64,000 bases of DNA from Pseudomonas sp. MWU15-20650 (GTDB taxonomy: Bacteria; Pseudomonadota; Gammaproteobacteria; Pseudomonadales; Pseudomonadaceae), in the NCBI RefSeq assembly GCF_023242475.1, contig NZ_JALJFG010000017.1, positions 44,303 through 108,302 on the forward strand. The letters run 5' to 3'. The notes under the pieces are model-generated. The model did not search any database, was not told the origin of the DNA, and saw nothing but the letters and a program-made list of their open reading frames with translations. The translations under genes and the position numbers were made by a program. Shown here in pieces: positions 1-14,355 of this stretch (within the stretch, counting starts at the first letter, position 1; every line of letters starts with the position of its first letter).

Positions 1-1
1 G

Positions 2-1003
2 GAAGCGCTGGTTGAAGACCTGGTTCAACGCACCATCGAGCCTTGCCGCATTGCGCTGAAAGACTCCGGTATCGACGTTGGTTCGATCAACGACGTGATC
101 CTGGTCGGCGGTCAGACCCGTATGCCGCTGGTTCAGAAGTTGGTGACCGAGTTCTTCGGTAAAGAAGCACGTAAAGACGTGAACCCGGACGAAGCGGTTG
201 CCATGGGTGCTGCCATCCAGGGCGCGGTATTGGCCGGTGATGTCAAAGATGTACTGCTGCTGGACGTTAGCCCGCTGACCCTGGGTATTGAAACCATGGG
301 TGGCGTGATGACTGCGCTGATCGAGAAAAACACCACGATTCCTACCAAGAAATCCCAAGTGTTCTCGACGGCCGATGACAACCAGGGCGCCGTGACCATT
401 CACGTGCTGCAAGGTGAGCGTAAGCAAGCGGCGCAGAACAAGTCCTTGGGCAAGTTCGACCTGGCTGAGATTCCACCAGCACCACGTGGCGTGCCACAAA
501 TTGAAGTGACCTTCGACATCGACGCCAACGGCATCCTGCACGTCGGCGCGAAAGACAAGGCTACCGGCAAAGAGCAGAAGATCACCATCAAGGCCAACTC
601 CGGTCTGTCTGATGAAGAAATTCAACAGATGATTCGTGATGCTGAGACCAATGCCGAGGCGGACAAGAAGTTTGAAGAGCTGGCAGCTGCTCGTAACCAG
701 GGCGACGCACTGGTTCACTCGACGCGCAAAATGGTCTCCGAAGCGGGCGATAAAGTGACCGCTGAAGAGAAAACTGCGATCGAGGCCGCTCTGGTTGCCC
801 TGGAAGCCGCTGTTAAAGGCGACGACAAGGCTGCCATCGAAGCCAAGGTTGAGGAGCTGTCGAAAGTTTCCGCGCCAGTGGCTCAGAAAATGTACGCCGA
901 GCAAGCTAAGCCGGCAGACGGCGCTGCGCAACACGCAGAGCCTGAAGCCAAGCACGACGATGTTGTCGATGCTGAGTTCGAAGAAGTTAAAGAGCAGAAG
1001 TAA
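2..1003 (+). CDS. dnaK: Chaperone protein DnaK (Hsp70), 3' part only
   Basis: The window opens inside this gene; about 333 C-terminal residues are present and the reading frame is open from base 2. Hsp70 binds exposed hydrophobic segments of unfolded proteins in an ATP cycle driven by DnaJ and GrpE. Visible are the end of the ATPase domain ([10 protein letters not shown]), the interdomain linker followed by [14 protein letters not shown], the beta-sandwich substrate domain and the charged helical lid. The C-terminus ends in the acidic [10 protein letters not shown] tail typical of proteobacterial DnaK. dnaJ follows on the same strand after an unusually long, structured 317-bp spacer. Identity is certain; the start lies outside the window. 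Confidence 0.98.
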   Translation, partial: EALVEDLVQRTIEPCRIALKDSGIDVGSINDVILVGGQTRMPLVQKLVTEFFGKEARKDVNPDEAVAMGAAIQGAVLAGDVKDVLLLDVSPLTLGIETMGGVMTALIEKNTTIPTKKSQVFSTADDNQGAVTIHVLQGERKQAAQNKSLGKFDLAEIPPAPRGVPQIEVTFDIDANGILHVGAKDKATGKEQKITIKANSGLSDEEIQQMIRDAETNAEADKKFEELAAARNQGDALVHSTRKMVSEAGDKVTAEEKTAIEAALVALEAAVKGDDKAAIEAKVEELSKVSAPVAQKMYAEQAKPADGAAQHAEPEAKHDDVVDAEFEEVKEQK

Positions 1004-1051
1004 TCTGCTCGACCGGTTGACCGCTAATAAGCGGTGACTGGTAGGATGTCG

Positions 1052-1075
1052 CCGCGCGGGAGCTTGCTCCCGCGT
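1052..1075. repeat. Single REP-like palindrome between dnaK and dnaJ
   Basis: The palindrome CGCGGGAGCTTGCTCCCGCG has the GGGAGCTTGCTCCC core of Pseudomonas REP elements. Only one copy is present, without the inverted partner that makes a REPIN. As RNA it would fold into a stable hairpin just after dnaK, and could protect the dnaK 3' end or dampen read-through into dnaJ. That role is inference. Confidence 0.7.
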
Positions 1076-1129
1076 TGGCGTGTCTGGGGTATGCGAATTT
1101 TTACAGCATGCGACAACGCTCGGGTGCTG

Positions 1130-1176
1130 GCGGTGTGATCGGGAATGCTCCTGCTTCCCGATCGACAGTCACCGCG
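1130..1176 (+). other. Long hairpin in the dnaK-dnaJ spacer
   Basis: GATCGGGAA (1137-1145) pairs with TTCCCGATC (1155-1163), and the flanking GCGGTG and CACCGC can extend the stem. No T-tract follows, so it is not a standard terminator. With the REP palindrome and the small ACCGCT/AGCGGT hairpin at about 1020-1035, most of the 317-bp gap is structured. No ORF or convincing promoter was seen in it. Confidence 0.5.
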
Positions 1177-1320
1177 CTTTTGGCTGGGTCCCTGGCTGGA
1201 AGCAGTAATGACCAGGATCGTTGAATTGACGTGAGTTGGGTCCGGGCCTGTATTGGGGCTCAACGAGTTTGGCAAGGCTCAGGAGGGTCGAGCCGAACGT
1301 CCTTAAGAGTGCAAAGACTT

Positions 1321-3262
<1,942 letters not shown>

Positions 3263-3277
3263 TCAGTAGCTAAAATA

Positions 3278-3308
3278 GGGCTTCAGGATTATCCTGAGGC
3301 CCCGTTTT
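3278..3308 (+). terminator. Intrinsic terminator after dapB
   Basis: The inverted repeat GGGCTTCAGGA / TCCTGAGGCCC with a short loop is followed by CGTTTTA. It lies 16 bases after the dapB stop and separates dapB from the carA leader. Confidence 0.75.
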
Positions 3309-3360
3309 ACCCGCTAAGCGACTTCCTGTCGCATTCTCCTGCCTTTAAGGCTCATTAGCG

Positions 3361-3475
3361 GTGGACCAAAAAACCCTTTTTCTGTAAGCTACAGCTTTAG
3401 TGTGTCCACTAAAAGCGCGCAGAATAATTCAGTGAAGAAGCGGGGTGACGTGTCCATACGTCACTCCGCTTTTTT
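3361..3475 (+). promoter_or_regulatory. carA leader with terminator hairpin (putative attenuator)
   Basis: A strong hairpin, AGCGGGGTGACGT (3439-3451) against ACGTCAC-t-CCGCT (3458-3470), runs into a six-T tract and ends 45 bases before the carA start codon, on the same strand. Upstream, GTGGAC (3361-3366) can pair with GTCCAC (3404-3409), or, with one wobble pair, with GTCCAT in the terminator loop (3452-3457). CTGTA/TACAG forms another small hairpin. An 8-codon GTG ORF (3361-3387) ends within it. The hairpin is seen; its role as a pyrimidine or arginine responsive attenuator is inference. Confidence 0.6.
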
Positions 3476-3520
3476 ACAACCTGCGATCGCCCTTTCAGGC
3501 TTTATTTACGGGAGGTCTTC

Positions 3521-4657
3521 TTGACTAAGCCAGCCATACTCGCCCTTGCTGATGGCAGCATTTTTCGCGGCGAAGCCATTGGAGCCGACGGTCAAACCGT
3601 TGGAGAGGTGGTGTTTAACACTGCCATGACCGGCTATCAGGAAATCCTTACCGATCCTTCCTACGCCCAACAGATCGTTACCCTGACCTATCCGCACATC
3701 GGCAACACCGGTACTACACCGGAAGACGTCGAGTCTGATCGTGTCTGGTCGGCTGGTCTGGTGATTCGTGACTTGCCACTGGTTGCGAGCAACTGGCGTA
3801 ACACGATGTCGCTGTCCGATTACCTGAAAGCCAACAACGTTGTGGCGATCGCCGGTATCGATACGCGCCGTCTGACACGCATCCTGCGTGAAAAAGGCTC
3901 GCAGAACGGCTGCATCATGGCCGGTGACAATATTTCCGAAGAAGCGGCGATCGCCGCAGCTCAAGGCTTCCCTGGCCTGAAAGGCATGGATCTGGCGAAA
4001 GTCGTCAGCACCAAAGAGAAGTACGAGTGGCGCTCCACTGTCTGGGACTTGAAGACCGACAGTCACGAGACTATTGCTGCTGCCGACCTGCAATACCACG
4101 TAGTCGCTTACGACTACGGTATCAAATACAACATTCTGCGCATGCTGGTTGAGCGCGGCTGCCGCGTGACCGTGGTGCCGGCGCAAACCCCAGCCAGTGA
4201 TGTGCTCGCCCTGCAACCGGACGGCGTGTTCCTGTCCAACGGCCCGGGTGACCCTGAGCCTTGCGACTATGCCATCCAGGCGATCAAGGAAGTACTGGAG
4301 ACCGAGATTCCGGTCTTCGGTATCTGCCTGGGTCACCAGTTGCTGGCCCTGGCTTCCGGTGCCAAGACCCTGAAAATGGGCCACGGCCACCACGGCGCCA
4401 ACCACCCGGTGCAGGATCTGGACACTGGCGTTGTAATGATCACCAGCCAGAACCACGGCTTTGCAGTGGACGAGGCGACATTGCCGGGCAATGTCCGAGC
4501 CATTCACAAGTCGCTGTTCGACGGCTCCCTGCAAGGCATCGAGCGCACCGACAAGAGCGCGTTCAGCTTCCAGGGCCACCCTGAAGCCAGCCCGGGCCCG
4601 AACGACGTAGCGCCGCTGTTCGACCGTTTCATCAATGAGATGGCCAAGCGACGCTGA
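3521..4657 (+). CDS. carA: Carbamoyl-phosphate synthase, small (glutaminase) subunit
   Basis: CarA hydrolyses glutamine and channels ammonia to CarB to make carbamoyl phosphate for arginine and pyrimidine synthesis. The 378-residue protein has an N-terminal CPSase domain and a C-terminal class I amidotransferase domain. The nucleophile Cys269 is in [12 protein letters not shown], and the His/Glu part of the triad is in [11 protein letters not shown]. The start is TTG, preceded by GGGAGGTC; the protein begins [11 protein letters not shown] as in relatives and no better ATG exists. carB follows after 105 bases. Confidence 0.97.
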   Translation: MTKPAILALADGSIFRGEAIGADGQTVGEVVFNTAMTGYQEILTDPSYAQQIVTLTYPHIGNTGTTPEDVESDRVWSAGLVIRDLPLVASNWRNTMSLSDYLKANNVVAIAGIDTRRLTRILREKGSQNGCIMAGDNISEEAAIAAAQGFPGLKGMDLAKVVSTKEKYEWRSTVWDLKTDSHETIAAADLQYHVVAYDYGIKYNILRMLVERGCRVTVVPAQTPASDVLALQPDGVFLSNGPGDPEPCDYAIQAIKEVLETEIPVFGICLGHQLLALASGAKTLKMGHGHHGANHPVQDLDTGVVMITSQNHGFAVDEATLPGNVRAIHKSLFDGSLQGIERTDKSAFSFQGHPEASPGPNDVAPLFDRFINEMAKRR

Positions 4658-4762
4658 CTGAGTGGCTAGCGGGCGGCCCCGAACCTCGGTGGCCCCCGCA
4701 GGCTCTTCAAAGATTGTTCAAGACGGCTTGCCGACTGACCTGCGGATTTGAGTGACAAACCC

Positions 4763-7700
4763 ATGCCAAAACGTACAGACATAAAAAGCATCCTGATTCT
4801 CGGCGCTGGCCCGATCGTGATCGGCCAGGCTTGTGAGTTCGACTACTCCGGCGCCCAGGCTTGTAAAGCCCTGCGCGAGGAGGGCTACCGCGTCATCCTG
4901 GTGAACTCCAACCCGGCCACCATCATGACCGACCCGGCCATGGCCGACGCGACCTACATTGAGCCGATCAAATGGCAGACCGTTGCCAAGATCATCGAGA
5001 AGGAGCGTCCGGACGCGCTGCTGCCGACCATGGGTGGCCAGACTGCACTGAACTGCGCCCTGGACCTGGAGCGCGAAGGCGTCCTGGAAAAGTTCGGCGT
5101 TGAAATGATCGGCGCCAATGCCGACACGATCGACAAAGCTGAAGACCGTTCGCGTTTCGACAAGGCCATGAAGTCCATCGGCCTGGCGTGCCCGCGTTCC
5201 GGGATCGCCCACAGCATGGAAGAAGCCAACGCGGTCCTCGAGACCCTGGGCTTCCCGTGCATCATCCGTCCGTCCTTCACCATGGGCGGCACCGGTGGTG
5301 GTATTGCCTACAACCGTGAAGAGTTCGAAGAAATCTGCGCCCGTGGTCTGGACTTGTCGCCAACCAAAGAGCTGCTGATCGACGAATCGCTGATCGGCTG
5401 GAAAGAGTATGAGATGGAAGTTGTCCGCGATAAGAAGGACAACTGCATCATCGTCTGCTCCATCGAAAACTTTGACCCGATGGGCGTGCACACCGGTGAC
5501 TCGATCACCGTTGCTCCTGCGCAGACCCTGACCGACAAGGAATACCAGATCCTGCGTAACGCCTCCCTGGCGGTCTTGCGCGAGATCGGCGTGGAAACCG
5601 GCGGTTCGAACGTTCAGTTCGGCATTTGCCCGGACACCGGCCGCATGGTCGTGATCGAGATGAACCCGCGTGTATCCCGTTCGTCGGCCCTGGCTTCCAA
5701 GGCCACCGGTTTCCCGATTGCCAAAGTCGCGGCCAAACTGGCTGTAGGCTACACCCTGGACGAACTGTCGAACGACATCACCGGCGGCAAGACCCCGGCG
5801 TCCTTCGAGCCGTCCATCGACTATGTCGTGACCAAGCTGCCACGCTTTGCCTTCGAGAAATTCGCCAAGGCTGACGCACGCCTGACCACTCAGATGAAGT
5901 CGGTCGGTGAAGTCATGGCTATCGGCCGTACCTTCCAGGAATCCCTGCAGAAAGCCCTGCGTGGTCTGGAAGTGGGTGTTTGCGGCCTCGACGAGAAGCT
6001 TGACCTGAGCAATCCGGAAAGCATGAGCGTACTCAAGCGCGAGCTGACCGTTCCGGGTGCCGAGCGTATCTGGTATGTGGCTGATGCCTTCCGCGCAGGC
6101 ATGACCGTCGAAGACATCTTCGGCATGAACATGATTGATCCGTGGTTCCTGGTACAGATCGAAGATCTGATCAAGGAAGAGGAGAAGGTCAAGACACTGG
6201 GTCTGGCCAGCATCGACCGCGACATGATGTTCCGCCTCAAGCGCAAAGGTTTCTCCGATCAGCGCCTGGCCAAGTTGTTGGGTGTGACTGAGAAGAACCT
6301 GCGGACTCATCGCCACAAGCTGGAGATCTTCCCGGTCTACAAGCGCGTTGATACCTGCGCGGCCGAGTTCTCCACCGACACCGCCTACCTGTACTCCACC
6401 TACGAGGAAGAGTGCGAAGCTGCGCCGTCGGGTCGTGACAAGATCATGATCCTGGGTGGCGGTCCGAACCGTATCGGCCAGGGCATCGAGTTCGACTATT
6501 GCTGCGTACACGCCGCTCTTGCTCTGCGTGAAGACGGGTACGAGACCATCATGGTCAACTGCAACCCGGAAACTGTTTCCACCGACTACGATACCTCTGA
6601 TCGCCTGTACTTCGAGCCAGTAACCCTGGAAGACGTGCTGGAAATCGTGCGCGTCGAGAAGCCAAAAGGCGTGATCGTCCAGTACGGCGGCCAAACCCCG
6701 CTGAAGCTGGCGCGTGCCCTGGAAGCGGCCGGCGTACCGATCATCGGCACCAGCCCAGACGCTATCGACCGTGCTGAAGACCGCGAGCGCTTCCAGCAAA
6801 TGGTCGAGCGCCTGAACCTGCGTCAGCCGCCAAACGCCACTGTGCGCAGTGAAGATGAAGCTATTCGTGCGGCCAGCAAGATTGGTTACCCGCTGGTGGT
6901 GCGTCCGTCCTACGTGCTGGGCGGCCGGGCGATGGAAATCGTCTACGAAGAAGAAGAACTCAAGCGTTACCTGCGCGATGCGGTGAAGGTGTCCAACGAC
7001 AGCCCTGTGCTGCTGGACCACTTCCTCAACTGCGCTATTGAAATGGACGTGGATGCGGTTTGCGACGGTACCGATGTGGTGATCGGCGCGATCATGCAAC
7101 ACATCGAACAGGCGGGCGTTCACTCCGGTGACTCCGCATGCTCGCTGCCGCCGTACTCGCTGCCTGTGCATATCCAGGATGAGATGCGCGAGCAGGTCAA
7201 GAAGATGGCTTTGGAGTTGGGTGTGGTCGGCCTGATGAACGTTCAGTTGGCGCTGCAAGGCGAAGACATCTACGTCATCGAAGTCAACCCGCGTGCTTCG
7301 CGTACCGTACCGTTCGTGTCCAAGTGCATCGGTGTGTCCCTGGCCATGATCGCTGCCCGCGTGATGGCTGGTAAGACCCTGAAGGAAATCGGCTTCACCA
7401 AGGAAATCATTCCAAACTTCTACAGCGTGAAAGAGGCAGTGTTCCCATTTGCCAAATTCCCTGGCGTGGACCCGATCCTGGGCCCAGAGATGAAGTCCAC
7501 CGGTGAGGTGATGGGTGTGGGCGACACCTTCGGCGAAGCGTTTGCCAAGGCTCAGATGGGTGCCAGCGAAGTGCTGCCGACCGGTGGTACTGCGTTCATC
7601 AGCGTTCGTGATGATGACAAGCCGCTGGTTGCGGGTGTGGCCCGTGATCTGATCAACTTGGGTTTTGAAGTCGTGGCTACCGCTGGGACCGCCAAGCTGA

Positions 7701-7984
7701 TCGAAGCTGCCGGCCTGAAAGTACGTCGCGTGAACAAGGTGACGGAAGGCCGTCCGCACGTGGTCGACATGATCAAGAATGACGAAGTCACCCTGATCAT
7801 CAACACCACCGAAGGTCGTCAGTCGATCGCGGATTCCTATTCCATTCGTCGTAATGCCTTGCAGCACAAGATCTATTGCACCACCACTATTGCTGCTGGC
7901 GAAGCCATCTGCGAAGCGCTCAAGTTCGGTCCGGAAAAGACCGTGCGTCGCTTGCAGGATCTACACGCAGGATTGAAGGCATGA
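4763..7984 (+). CDS. carB: Carbamoyl-phosphate synthase, large subunit
   Basis: CarB uses two ATP and bicarbonate with ammonia from CarA to form carbamoyl phosphate. The 1073 residues hold two homologous ATP-grasp halves: the first begins [20 protein letters not shown], the second begins [20 protein letters not shown]. An oligomerisation region lies between them, and a C-terminal MGS-like regulatory domain ([19 protein letters not shown] onward) is where UMP and ornithine bind in the family. The ATG giving [10 protein letters not shown] was chosen by family comparison; an in-frame TTG at 4748 would add five residues. The stop overlaps the greA start (ATGA). Confidence 0.97.
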   Translation: MPKRTDIKSILILGAGPIVIGQACEFDYSGAQACKALREEGYRVILVNSNPATIMTDPAMADATYIEPIKWQTVAKIIEKERPDALLPTMGGQTALNCALDLEREGVLEKFGVEMIGANADTIDKAEDRSRFDKAMKSIGLACPRSGIAHSMEEANAVLETLGFPCIIRPSFTMGGTGGGIAYNREEFEEICARGLDLSPTKELLIDESLIGWKEYEMEVVRDKKDNCIIVCSIENFDPMGVHTGDSITVAPAQTLTDKEYQILRNASLAVLREIGVETGGSNVQFGICPDTGRMVVIEMNPRVSRSSALASKATGFPIAKVAAKLAVGYTLDELSNDITGGKTPASFEPSIDYVVTKLPRFAFEKFAKADARLTTQMKSVGEVMAIGRTFQESLQKALRGLEVGVCGLDEKLDLSNPESMSVLKRELTVPGAERIWYVADAFRAGMTVEDIFGMNMIDPWFLVQIEDLIKEEEKVKTLGLASIDRDMMFRLKRKGFSDQRLAKLLGVTEKNLRTHRHKLEIFPVYKRVDTCAAEFSTDTAYLYSTYEEECEAAPSGRDKIMILGGGPNRIGQGIEFDYCCVHAALALREDGYETIMVNCNPETVSTDYDTSDRLYFEPVTLEDVLEIVRVEKPKGVIVQYGGQTPLKLARALEAAGVPIIGTSPDAIDRAEDRERFQQMVERLNLRQPPNATVRSEDEAIRAASKIGYPLVVRPSYVLGGRAMEIVYEEEELKRYLRDAVKVSNDSPVLLDHFLNCAIEMDVDAVCDGTDVVIGAIMQHIEQAGVHSGDSACSLPPYSLPVHIQDEMREQVKKMALELGVVGLMNVQLALQGEDIYVIEVNPRASRTVPFVSKCIGVSLAMIAARVMAGKTLKEIGFTKEIIPNFYSVKEAVFPFAKFPGVDPILGPEMKSTGEVMGVGDTFGEAFAKAQMGASEVLPTGGTAFISVRDDDKPLVAGVARDLINLGFEVVATAGTAKLIEAAGLKVRRVNKVTEGRPHVVDMIKNDEVTLIINTTEGRQSIADSYSIRRNALQHKIYCTTTIAAGEAICEALKFGPEKTVRRLQDLHAGLKA

Positions 7985-8457
7985 CCAAATACCCAATGAC
8001 CGTCCAGGGCTTCAAGGCCCTGGAAGAGGAGCACGCCCATCTGACCAAGGTCGTACGTCCAAAGCTGAGCCAGGACATCGGTACGGCTCGTGAGCTGGGT
8101 GACCTGAAGGAAAATGCCGAATACCACGCTGCTCGTGAGCAGCAGGGCATGGTCGAAGCGCGGATACGTGACATCGAAGGCCGTCTGCAGAACTCTGTAG
8201 TCATCGATGTGACGACCATTCCTCATACCGGGAAGGTGATTTTCGGCACCACCGTGGAAATCGCCAACGTCGAAACTGACGAAAGCGTGGTTTACCACAT
8301 CGTGGGCGAAGACGAAGCTGACTTCAAACTCGGCAAGATCTCTGTCGGTTCACCGCTGGCTCGCGCCTTGATCGCCAAGGAAGAGGGTGATGTGGTGACC
8401 GTTAAAACGCCTGGTGGCGTGACCGAGTACGAGATTGTTGAAGTTCGCCATGTCTGA
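7981..8457 (+). CDS. greA: Transcription elongation factor GreA
   Basis: GreA enters the secondary channel of RNA polymerase and stimulates cleavage of backtracked transcripts. The 158-residue protein has the N-terminal coiled coil with the conserved acidic tip segment ([12 protein letters not shown]) and the C-terminal FKBP-like globular domain. Its ATG overlaps the carB stop by four bases, so it is translationally coupled to carAB. The stop lies within the start region of the next gene, and a strong hairpin begins six bases after it. Confidence 0.97.
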   Translation: MTKYPMTVQGFKALEEEHAHLTKVVRPKLSQDIGTARELGDLKENAEYHAAREQQGMVEARIRDIEGRLQNSVVIDVTTIPHTGKVIFGTTVEIANVETDESVVYHIVGEDEADFKLGKISVGSPLARALIAKEEGDVVTVKTPGGVTEYEIVEVRHV

Positions 8458-8890
8458 AAGGTGGCGCCCGCTTCGTGCGGGCGCCATGCTTTGGCAGCTT
8501 GCCCAGATGCTTTGGGTGGGTGGCCTATGGTTGTTTCATCTTGGTGTGCTACCGGTGCTGGGCCTGATTGGCCTGGCTCCGTTGCTGATCGATGAGATCG
8601 ATGGATTATTGAGCGCGCTGCTGGTGGGTTTTGCGGCGGCGTGTGTGATGCTTCAGGCGTTGGTGCTGGTCAAGGCTGAAGGCTTGGAAAGTCTGTGGCG
8701 GGATATTCGCGGGCAACTGCTGTTGATGGCGCTGTATGCATGCGCAATGTTTTGCGTGGTGCATGTGTGGCTGCCGGAAGCGTTGCGCTGGCAGCTATTC
8801 AGCTATCTTGTGCTAGGGTTCTCCGGCCTGGTGCTGGTTATACAGCCGGCGCCGGGATGGAGTGGCAGGGCGCGCGAAGCGCGCCCGTGA
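8450..8890 (+). CDS. Small integral membrane protein of unknown function
   Basis: A 146-residue protein with about four hydrophobic segments (roughly residues 16-47, 51-73, 87-105 and 114-131), positively charged at both ends. It resembles the DUF4149-type membrane proteins found between greA and yhbY in other pseudomonads; that assignment rests on position and overall character only. The ATG at 8450 overlaps the greA stop. A second in-frame ATG at 8486 lies just after the GC-rich hairpin and cannot be excluded as the true start. No catalytic motif is visible. Confidence 0.75.
   Translation: MSERWRPLRAGAMLWQLAQMLWVGGLWLFHLGVLPVLGLIGLAPLLIDEIDGLLSALLVGFAAACVMLQALVLVKAEGLESLWRDIRGQLLLMALYACAMFCVVHVWLPEALRWQLFSYLVLGFSGLVLVIQPAPGWSGRAREARP
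8463..8484 (+). terminator. GC-rich hairpin just after greA
   Basis: GGCGCCCGC-ttcg-TGCGGGCGCC is a very stable stem, followed by ATGCTTTGG with only a short T run. It sits inside the 5' end of the downstream membrane protein gene. It probably stabilises or partly terminates the carAB-greA transcript. A similar GC-rich hairpin (8868-8886, GGGCGCGC/GCGCGCCC) lies at the 3' end of that gene. Confidence 0.5.
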
Positions 8891-8899
8891 CCCTTGTAA

Positions 8900-9208
8900 T
8901 CATTTGAAGCGATGAACGTTCGACAGTTGCTTGTTGACGCTGAAATTCTTGCGATACAGCAGCGCCATCTTGCCGATGACCTGAACCAGGTCCGCTTTGC
9001 CGGTCTTGCACAGTTCTGCAATGGCGGCCAGGCGCGCTTCGCGATCAAGGATATTGACCTTGATCTTGATCAGCTCGTGATCGTTCAGTGCGCGTTCAAA
9101 TTCGGCTAACACACCTTCAGTCAAACCGTTGTCTGCCACAATCAGAACTGGTTTCAGATGGTGGCCAATGGATTTGTACTGTTTCTTCTGCTCTTGAGTG
9201 AGCGGCAT
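8900..9208 (-). CDS. yhbY: CRM-domain ribosome assembly protein YhbY
   Basis: YhbY is a small RNA-binding protein that associates with precursor 50S subunits. The 102-residue protein is one CRM domain: an N-terminal helix (TQEQKKQYKSIGHHL), then the KPVLIVADNGLTEGVL segment, and the basic ELIKIKVN strand. The usual GxxG loop is represented by ADNG. It converges on the membrane protein gene and diverges from rlmE, the same arrangement as in other pseudomonads. Confidence 0.93.
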   Translation of the reverse strand: MPLTQEQKKQYKSIGHHLKPVLIVADNGLTEGVLAEFERALNDHELIKIKVNILDREARLAAIAELCKTGKADLVQVIGKMALLYRKNFSVNKQLSNVHRFK

Positions 9209-9313
9209 AATCTGACCCCTGCGTCTGATCTTGTAAAAAGCGGCGGCCAGTTTACCCGAGCGAGTCCGGGACCGCCCAGTTAATCACGACCCGTTTTATT
9301 TTCGAGGTGGCCC

Positions 9314-9964
9314 GTGGCCCGTTCCAAAACTAGCCTTAAGTGGCTGCAAGAGCATTTCAACGACCCTTACGTCAAAAAGGCGCAAAAGGACGGCTACCGT
9401 TCCCGGGCCAGTTATAAGCTTCTAGAGCTCCAGGACAAGGACAAATTGTTTCGCCCTGGCATGAGTGTTATCGATCTGGGAGCCGCCCCGGGTGGCTGGT
9501 CCCAGGTAGCCAGTCGTCTGATTGGTGGGCAGGGACGGTTGATCGCATCGGACATCCTCGAGATGGACAGCATCCCGGATGTAACCTTCGTGCACGGTGA
9601 CTTTACCCAGGACGCTGTACTGGCCGAGATCCTGGAAGCTGTGGGAAATTCGCAGGTAGACCTTGTGATTTCCGACATGGCCCCCAATATGAGTGGATTA
9701 CCGGCTGTTGATATGCCGCGAGCCATGTTCCTTTGCGAGTTGGCATTGGATTTGGCGGGGCGAGTATTGCGCCCGGGTGGTGATTTCCTGGTCAAGGTCT
9801 TCCAGGGTGAGGGTTTTGACGAGTACCACAAGAACATCCGCAAGCTGTTCGACAAGGTGCAGATGCGTAAACCAGACTCTTCCCGGGACCGTTCTCGCGA
9901 GCAATACCTGTTGGCGCGAGGGTTCCGTGGTATCGAAGGCGCCGCCAGTGATGAGCGTCTTTGA
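9314..9964 (+). CDS. rlmE: 23S rRNA 2'-O-methyltransferase (U2552), RlmE/FtsJ
   Basis: RlmE uses S-adenosylmethionine to methylate the 2'-O of U2552 in the 23S rRNA A-loop during late 50S assembly. The 216-residue Rossmann protein has the SAM loop [12 protein letters not shown], the acidic motif SDMAPNMSG and the catalytic lysine region [11 protein letters not shown]. The start is GTG at 9314 with CGAGGTGG upstream; it gives MARSKTS as in relatives. ftsH follows, the classical ftsJ-ftsH pairing, with a 191-bp gap that may hold its own promoter. Confidence 0.96.
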   Translation: MARSKTSLKWLQEHFNDPYVKKAQKDGYRSRASYKLLELQDKDKLFRPGMSVIDLGAAPGGWSQVASRLIGGQGRLIASDILEMDSIPDVTFVHGDFTQDAVLAEILEAVGNSQVDLVISDMAPNMSGLPAVDMPRAMFLCELALDLAGRVLRPGGDFLVKVFQGEGFDEYHKNIRKLFDKVQMRKPDSSRDRSREQYLLARGFRGIEGAASDERL

Positions 9965-10155
9965 AGGTTTCAAGGGAGTCGATAGGTTTTTTTATGTCGC
10001 TTTCGTCACGAAGCTTTACGAATATTGTGTAGTCAAAGTTTCACAAAGGGTTACAGACGGCGCCTGCCAGAGTTGTAGGTAATGTAGTAAGTTAGGCCGG
10101 TGAATATCATGCGAAGCGCGCGCCAGTAGCGGAGCTTGCTTCAGAGGGTAGTTAA

Positions 10156-12075
<1,920 letters not shown>

Positions 12076-12083
12076 GGTTTGAA

Positions 12084-12935
12084 ATGACTTCTGCGTTGTC
12101 CTCTGCCCGGTTGCCTTGCGGCAACCGGGTTCTTGATTTGGCCCATACCCATGTCATGGGCATTCTTAATGTAACCCCTGATTCCTTTTCCGATGGTGGC
12201 CGTTTCAGCCAGCTGGATGCCGCATTGCGTCATGCGGCGGCGATGGTGGCTGCCGGAGCGACGTTGATTGACGTCGGCGGTGAGTCGACTCGGCCTGGTG
12301 CTCGCGCTGTTTCTCCCTTGGAGGAGCTGGAGCGGGTGGCGCCGATAGTCGAGATTATTGCGCGTGAGCTGGATGTGATCATCTCGGTCGATACCTCGAC
12401 CCCGGCGGTGATGCGCGAGACAGCGCGCTTGGGGGCGGGGTTGATTAATGATGTTCGCTCGCTGCGGCGCGATGGTGCTCTGGATGCGGCTGCCGCTACC
12501 GGTTTGCCGGTGTGCCTGATGCATATGCTGGGAGAGCCCGGCAATATGCAGGACAACCCGCACTATGATGATCTCGTCGGCGAAGTCAGCGGTTTTCTTG
12601 CTGAGCGAGTGGCCCAGTGCGTTGCGGTGGGAATATCGCCTGACAACATTATCCTGGATCCCGGGTTTGGTTTCGCCAAGTCCCTGCAGCACAACTTGAG
12701 CTTGTTCAAGCACATGGAATCTTTGCATGCCTTGGGTCGGCCCTTGTTGGTTGGCGTTTCACGCAAGAGCATGATTGGGCAGGCTTTGAACCGCCCTGTA
12801 GGTGAGCGGTTGTACGGTGGCCTGGCATTGGCCGCGCTTGCCGTGACCAAGGGTGCGCGTATTTTGCGTGTGCATGACGTCGCCGAGACGGTCGATGTGG
12901 TGCGTATGATTGCAGCTGTAGAGTCAGCCGAATAA
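12084..12935 (+). CDS. folP: Dihydropteroate synthase
   Basis: FolP condenses p-aminobenzoate with dihydropterin pyrophosphate in folate synthesis and is the target of sulfonamides. The 283-residue TIM barrel shows the substrate loops [14 protein letters not shown] and [11 protein letters not shown], the pterin-site region [11 protein letters not shown] and the SRKSMIG motif. It starts nine bases after ftsH and is followed 17 bases later by glmM, the usual ftsH-folP-glmM operon. Confidence 0.96.
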   Translation: MTSALSSARLPCGNRVLDLAHTHVMGILNVTPDSFSDGGRFSQLDAALRHAAAMVAAGATLIDVGGESTRPGARAVSPLEELERVAPIVEIIARELDVIISVDTSTPAVMRETARLGAGLINDVRSLRRDGALDAAAATGLPVCLMHMLGEPGNMQDNPHYDDLVGEVSGFLAERVAQCVAVGISPDNIILDPGFGFAKSLQHNLSLFKHMESLHALGRPLLVGVSRKSMIGQALNRPVGERLYGGLALAALAVTKGARILRVHDVAETVDVVRMIAAVESAE

Positions 12936-12951
12936 GAATGATGGAGTACTT

Positions 12952-14289
12952 ATGACTAAAAAATACTTTGGCACCGACGGTATCCGTGGTCGGGTCGGCG
13001 AATATCCGATTACTCCTGATTTCATGCTCAAGTTGGGGTGGGCGGCAGGCATGGCGTTCCGCAGCATGGGCGCTTGCCGCATCCTGGTGGGCAAGGACAC
13101 TCGTATTTCGGGTTATATGTTTGAGTCCGCGCTGGAGGCCGGTTTGTCGGCTGCGGGGGCTGATGTGATGCTGCTGGGGCCTATGCCGACACCGGCGATC
13201 GCTTACCTGACGCGTACCTTCCACGCTGAAGCCGGTATCGTGATCAGTGCCTCGCACAATCCTCATGATGACAATGGGATCAAGTTTTTCTCGGGGCAGG
13301 GCACCAAGTTGCCTGATGAGATTGAGTTGATGATCGAAGAACTGTTGGATGCGCCGATGACGGTGGTGGAATCCAGCAAGCTGGGCAAGGTGTCGCGGAT
13401 CAATGACGCATCGGGCCGCTATATTGAGTTCTGCAAGAGCAGCGTTCCGACCAGCACCAATTTTGCCGGGTTGAAAATTGTTGTCGATTGCGCGCATGGT
13501 GCGACCTACAAAGTGGCGCCGAGTGTATTCAAGGAGTTGGGTGCGGACGTGACCGTGTTGTCGGCTCAACCCAATGGTTTGAACATTAACGACAATTGCG
13601 GCTCCACCCATATGGAGCAGTTGCAGGCAGCGGTTCTGGCTGAGCATGCTGACCTGGGTATTGCCTTCGATGGTGATGGCGACCGCGTCTTGATGGTGGA
13701 TCACACCGGGGCGGTGGTGGATGGCGATGACTTGCTTTTTATCATTGCTCGCGACTTGCATGAGCGTAACAAGCTGCAAGGTGGCGTCGTCGGAACGTTG
13801 ATGAGCAACCTCGGGCTCGAGTTGGCGCTGGCAGATCTTGGGATTCCCTTTATCCGTGCCAATGTCGGTGACCGTTATGTGATCGCTGAGTTGCTGGAGC
13901 GTAATTGGCTGGTAGGCGGCGAAAACTCTGGGCATGTTGTGTGTTTCCAGCACACCACCACGGGGGATGCAATTATTGCTGCGCTGCAGGTGCTGCTGGC
14001 CTTGCGTCGTCGCGAAGAGAGTCTGGCACAGGCGCGCCAAGCATTGCGCAAGTGCCCGCAAGTCTTGCTCAATGTGCGTTTCGCCGGTGGCGAAAATCCA
14101 ATCGAACACCCTTCTGTCAAAGAAGCCTGCGAGCGCGTGACCCTTGCAATGGCGGGGCGTGGGCGGGTATTGCTGCGCAAGTCCGGTACAGAGCCTCTGG
14201 TGCGCGTCATGGTTGAAGGTGAGGACGAAACGCAGGTTCGCGGCCATGCTGAAGACCTGGCAAAACTGGTAACTGAAATTTGCGCCTGA
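12952..14289 (+). CDS. glmM: Phosphoglucosamine mutase
   Basis: GlmM converts glucosamine-6-phosphate to glucosamine-1-phosphate, feeding UDP-GlcNAc for peptidoglycan and lipopolysaccharide. The 445-residue protein has the phosphorylated active serine at residue 101 ([15 protein letters not shown]), the metal-binding loop FDGDGDRV, the sugar loop GGENSGH and the C-terminal phosphate-binding [12 protein letters not shown]. The length and all four domains are complete. Confidence 0.97.
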   Translation: MTKKYFGTDGIRGRVGEYPITPDFMLKLGWAAGMAFRSMGACRILVGKDTRISGYMFESALEAGLSAAGADVMLLGPMPTPAIAYLTRTFHAEAGIVISASHNPHDDNGIKFFSGQGTKLPDEIELMIEELLDAPMTVVESSKLGKVSRINDASGRYIEFCKSSVPTSTNFAGLKIVVDCAHGATYKVAPSVFKELGADVTVLSAQPNGLNINDNCGSTHMEQLQAAVLAEHADLGIAFDGDGDRVLMVDHTGAVVDGDDLLFIIARDLHERNKLQGGVVGTLMSNLGLELALADLGIPFIRANVGDRYVIAELLERNWLVGGENSGHVVCFQHTTTGDAIIAALQVLLALRRREESLAQARQALRKCPQVLLNVRFAGGENPIEHPSVKEACERVTLAMAGRGRVLLRKSGTEPLVRVMVEGEDETQVRGHAEDLAKLVTEICA

Positions 14290-14355
14290 ATTCGGCTTGC
14301 CAGTGATGATGTGGTTGGGTAACATCTGCGCCCACTTTGACCGACGGGGTACAGC

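Noticed and set aside
4718..7867. 1049-codon - strand ORF opposite carB
   Set aside because: His/Asp/Gln-rich low-meaning translation typical of the reverse complement of a highly expressed gene. Similar shadows lie opposite infB, pnp, ilvI, pgi, cbrA and glmM.
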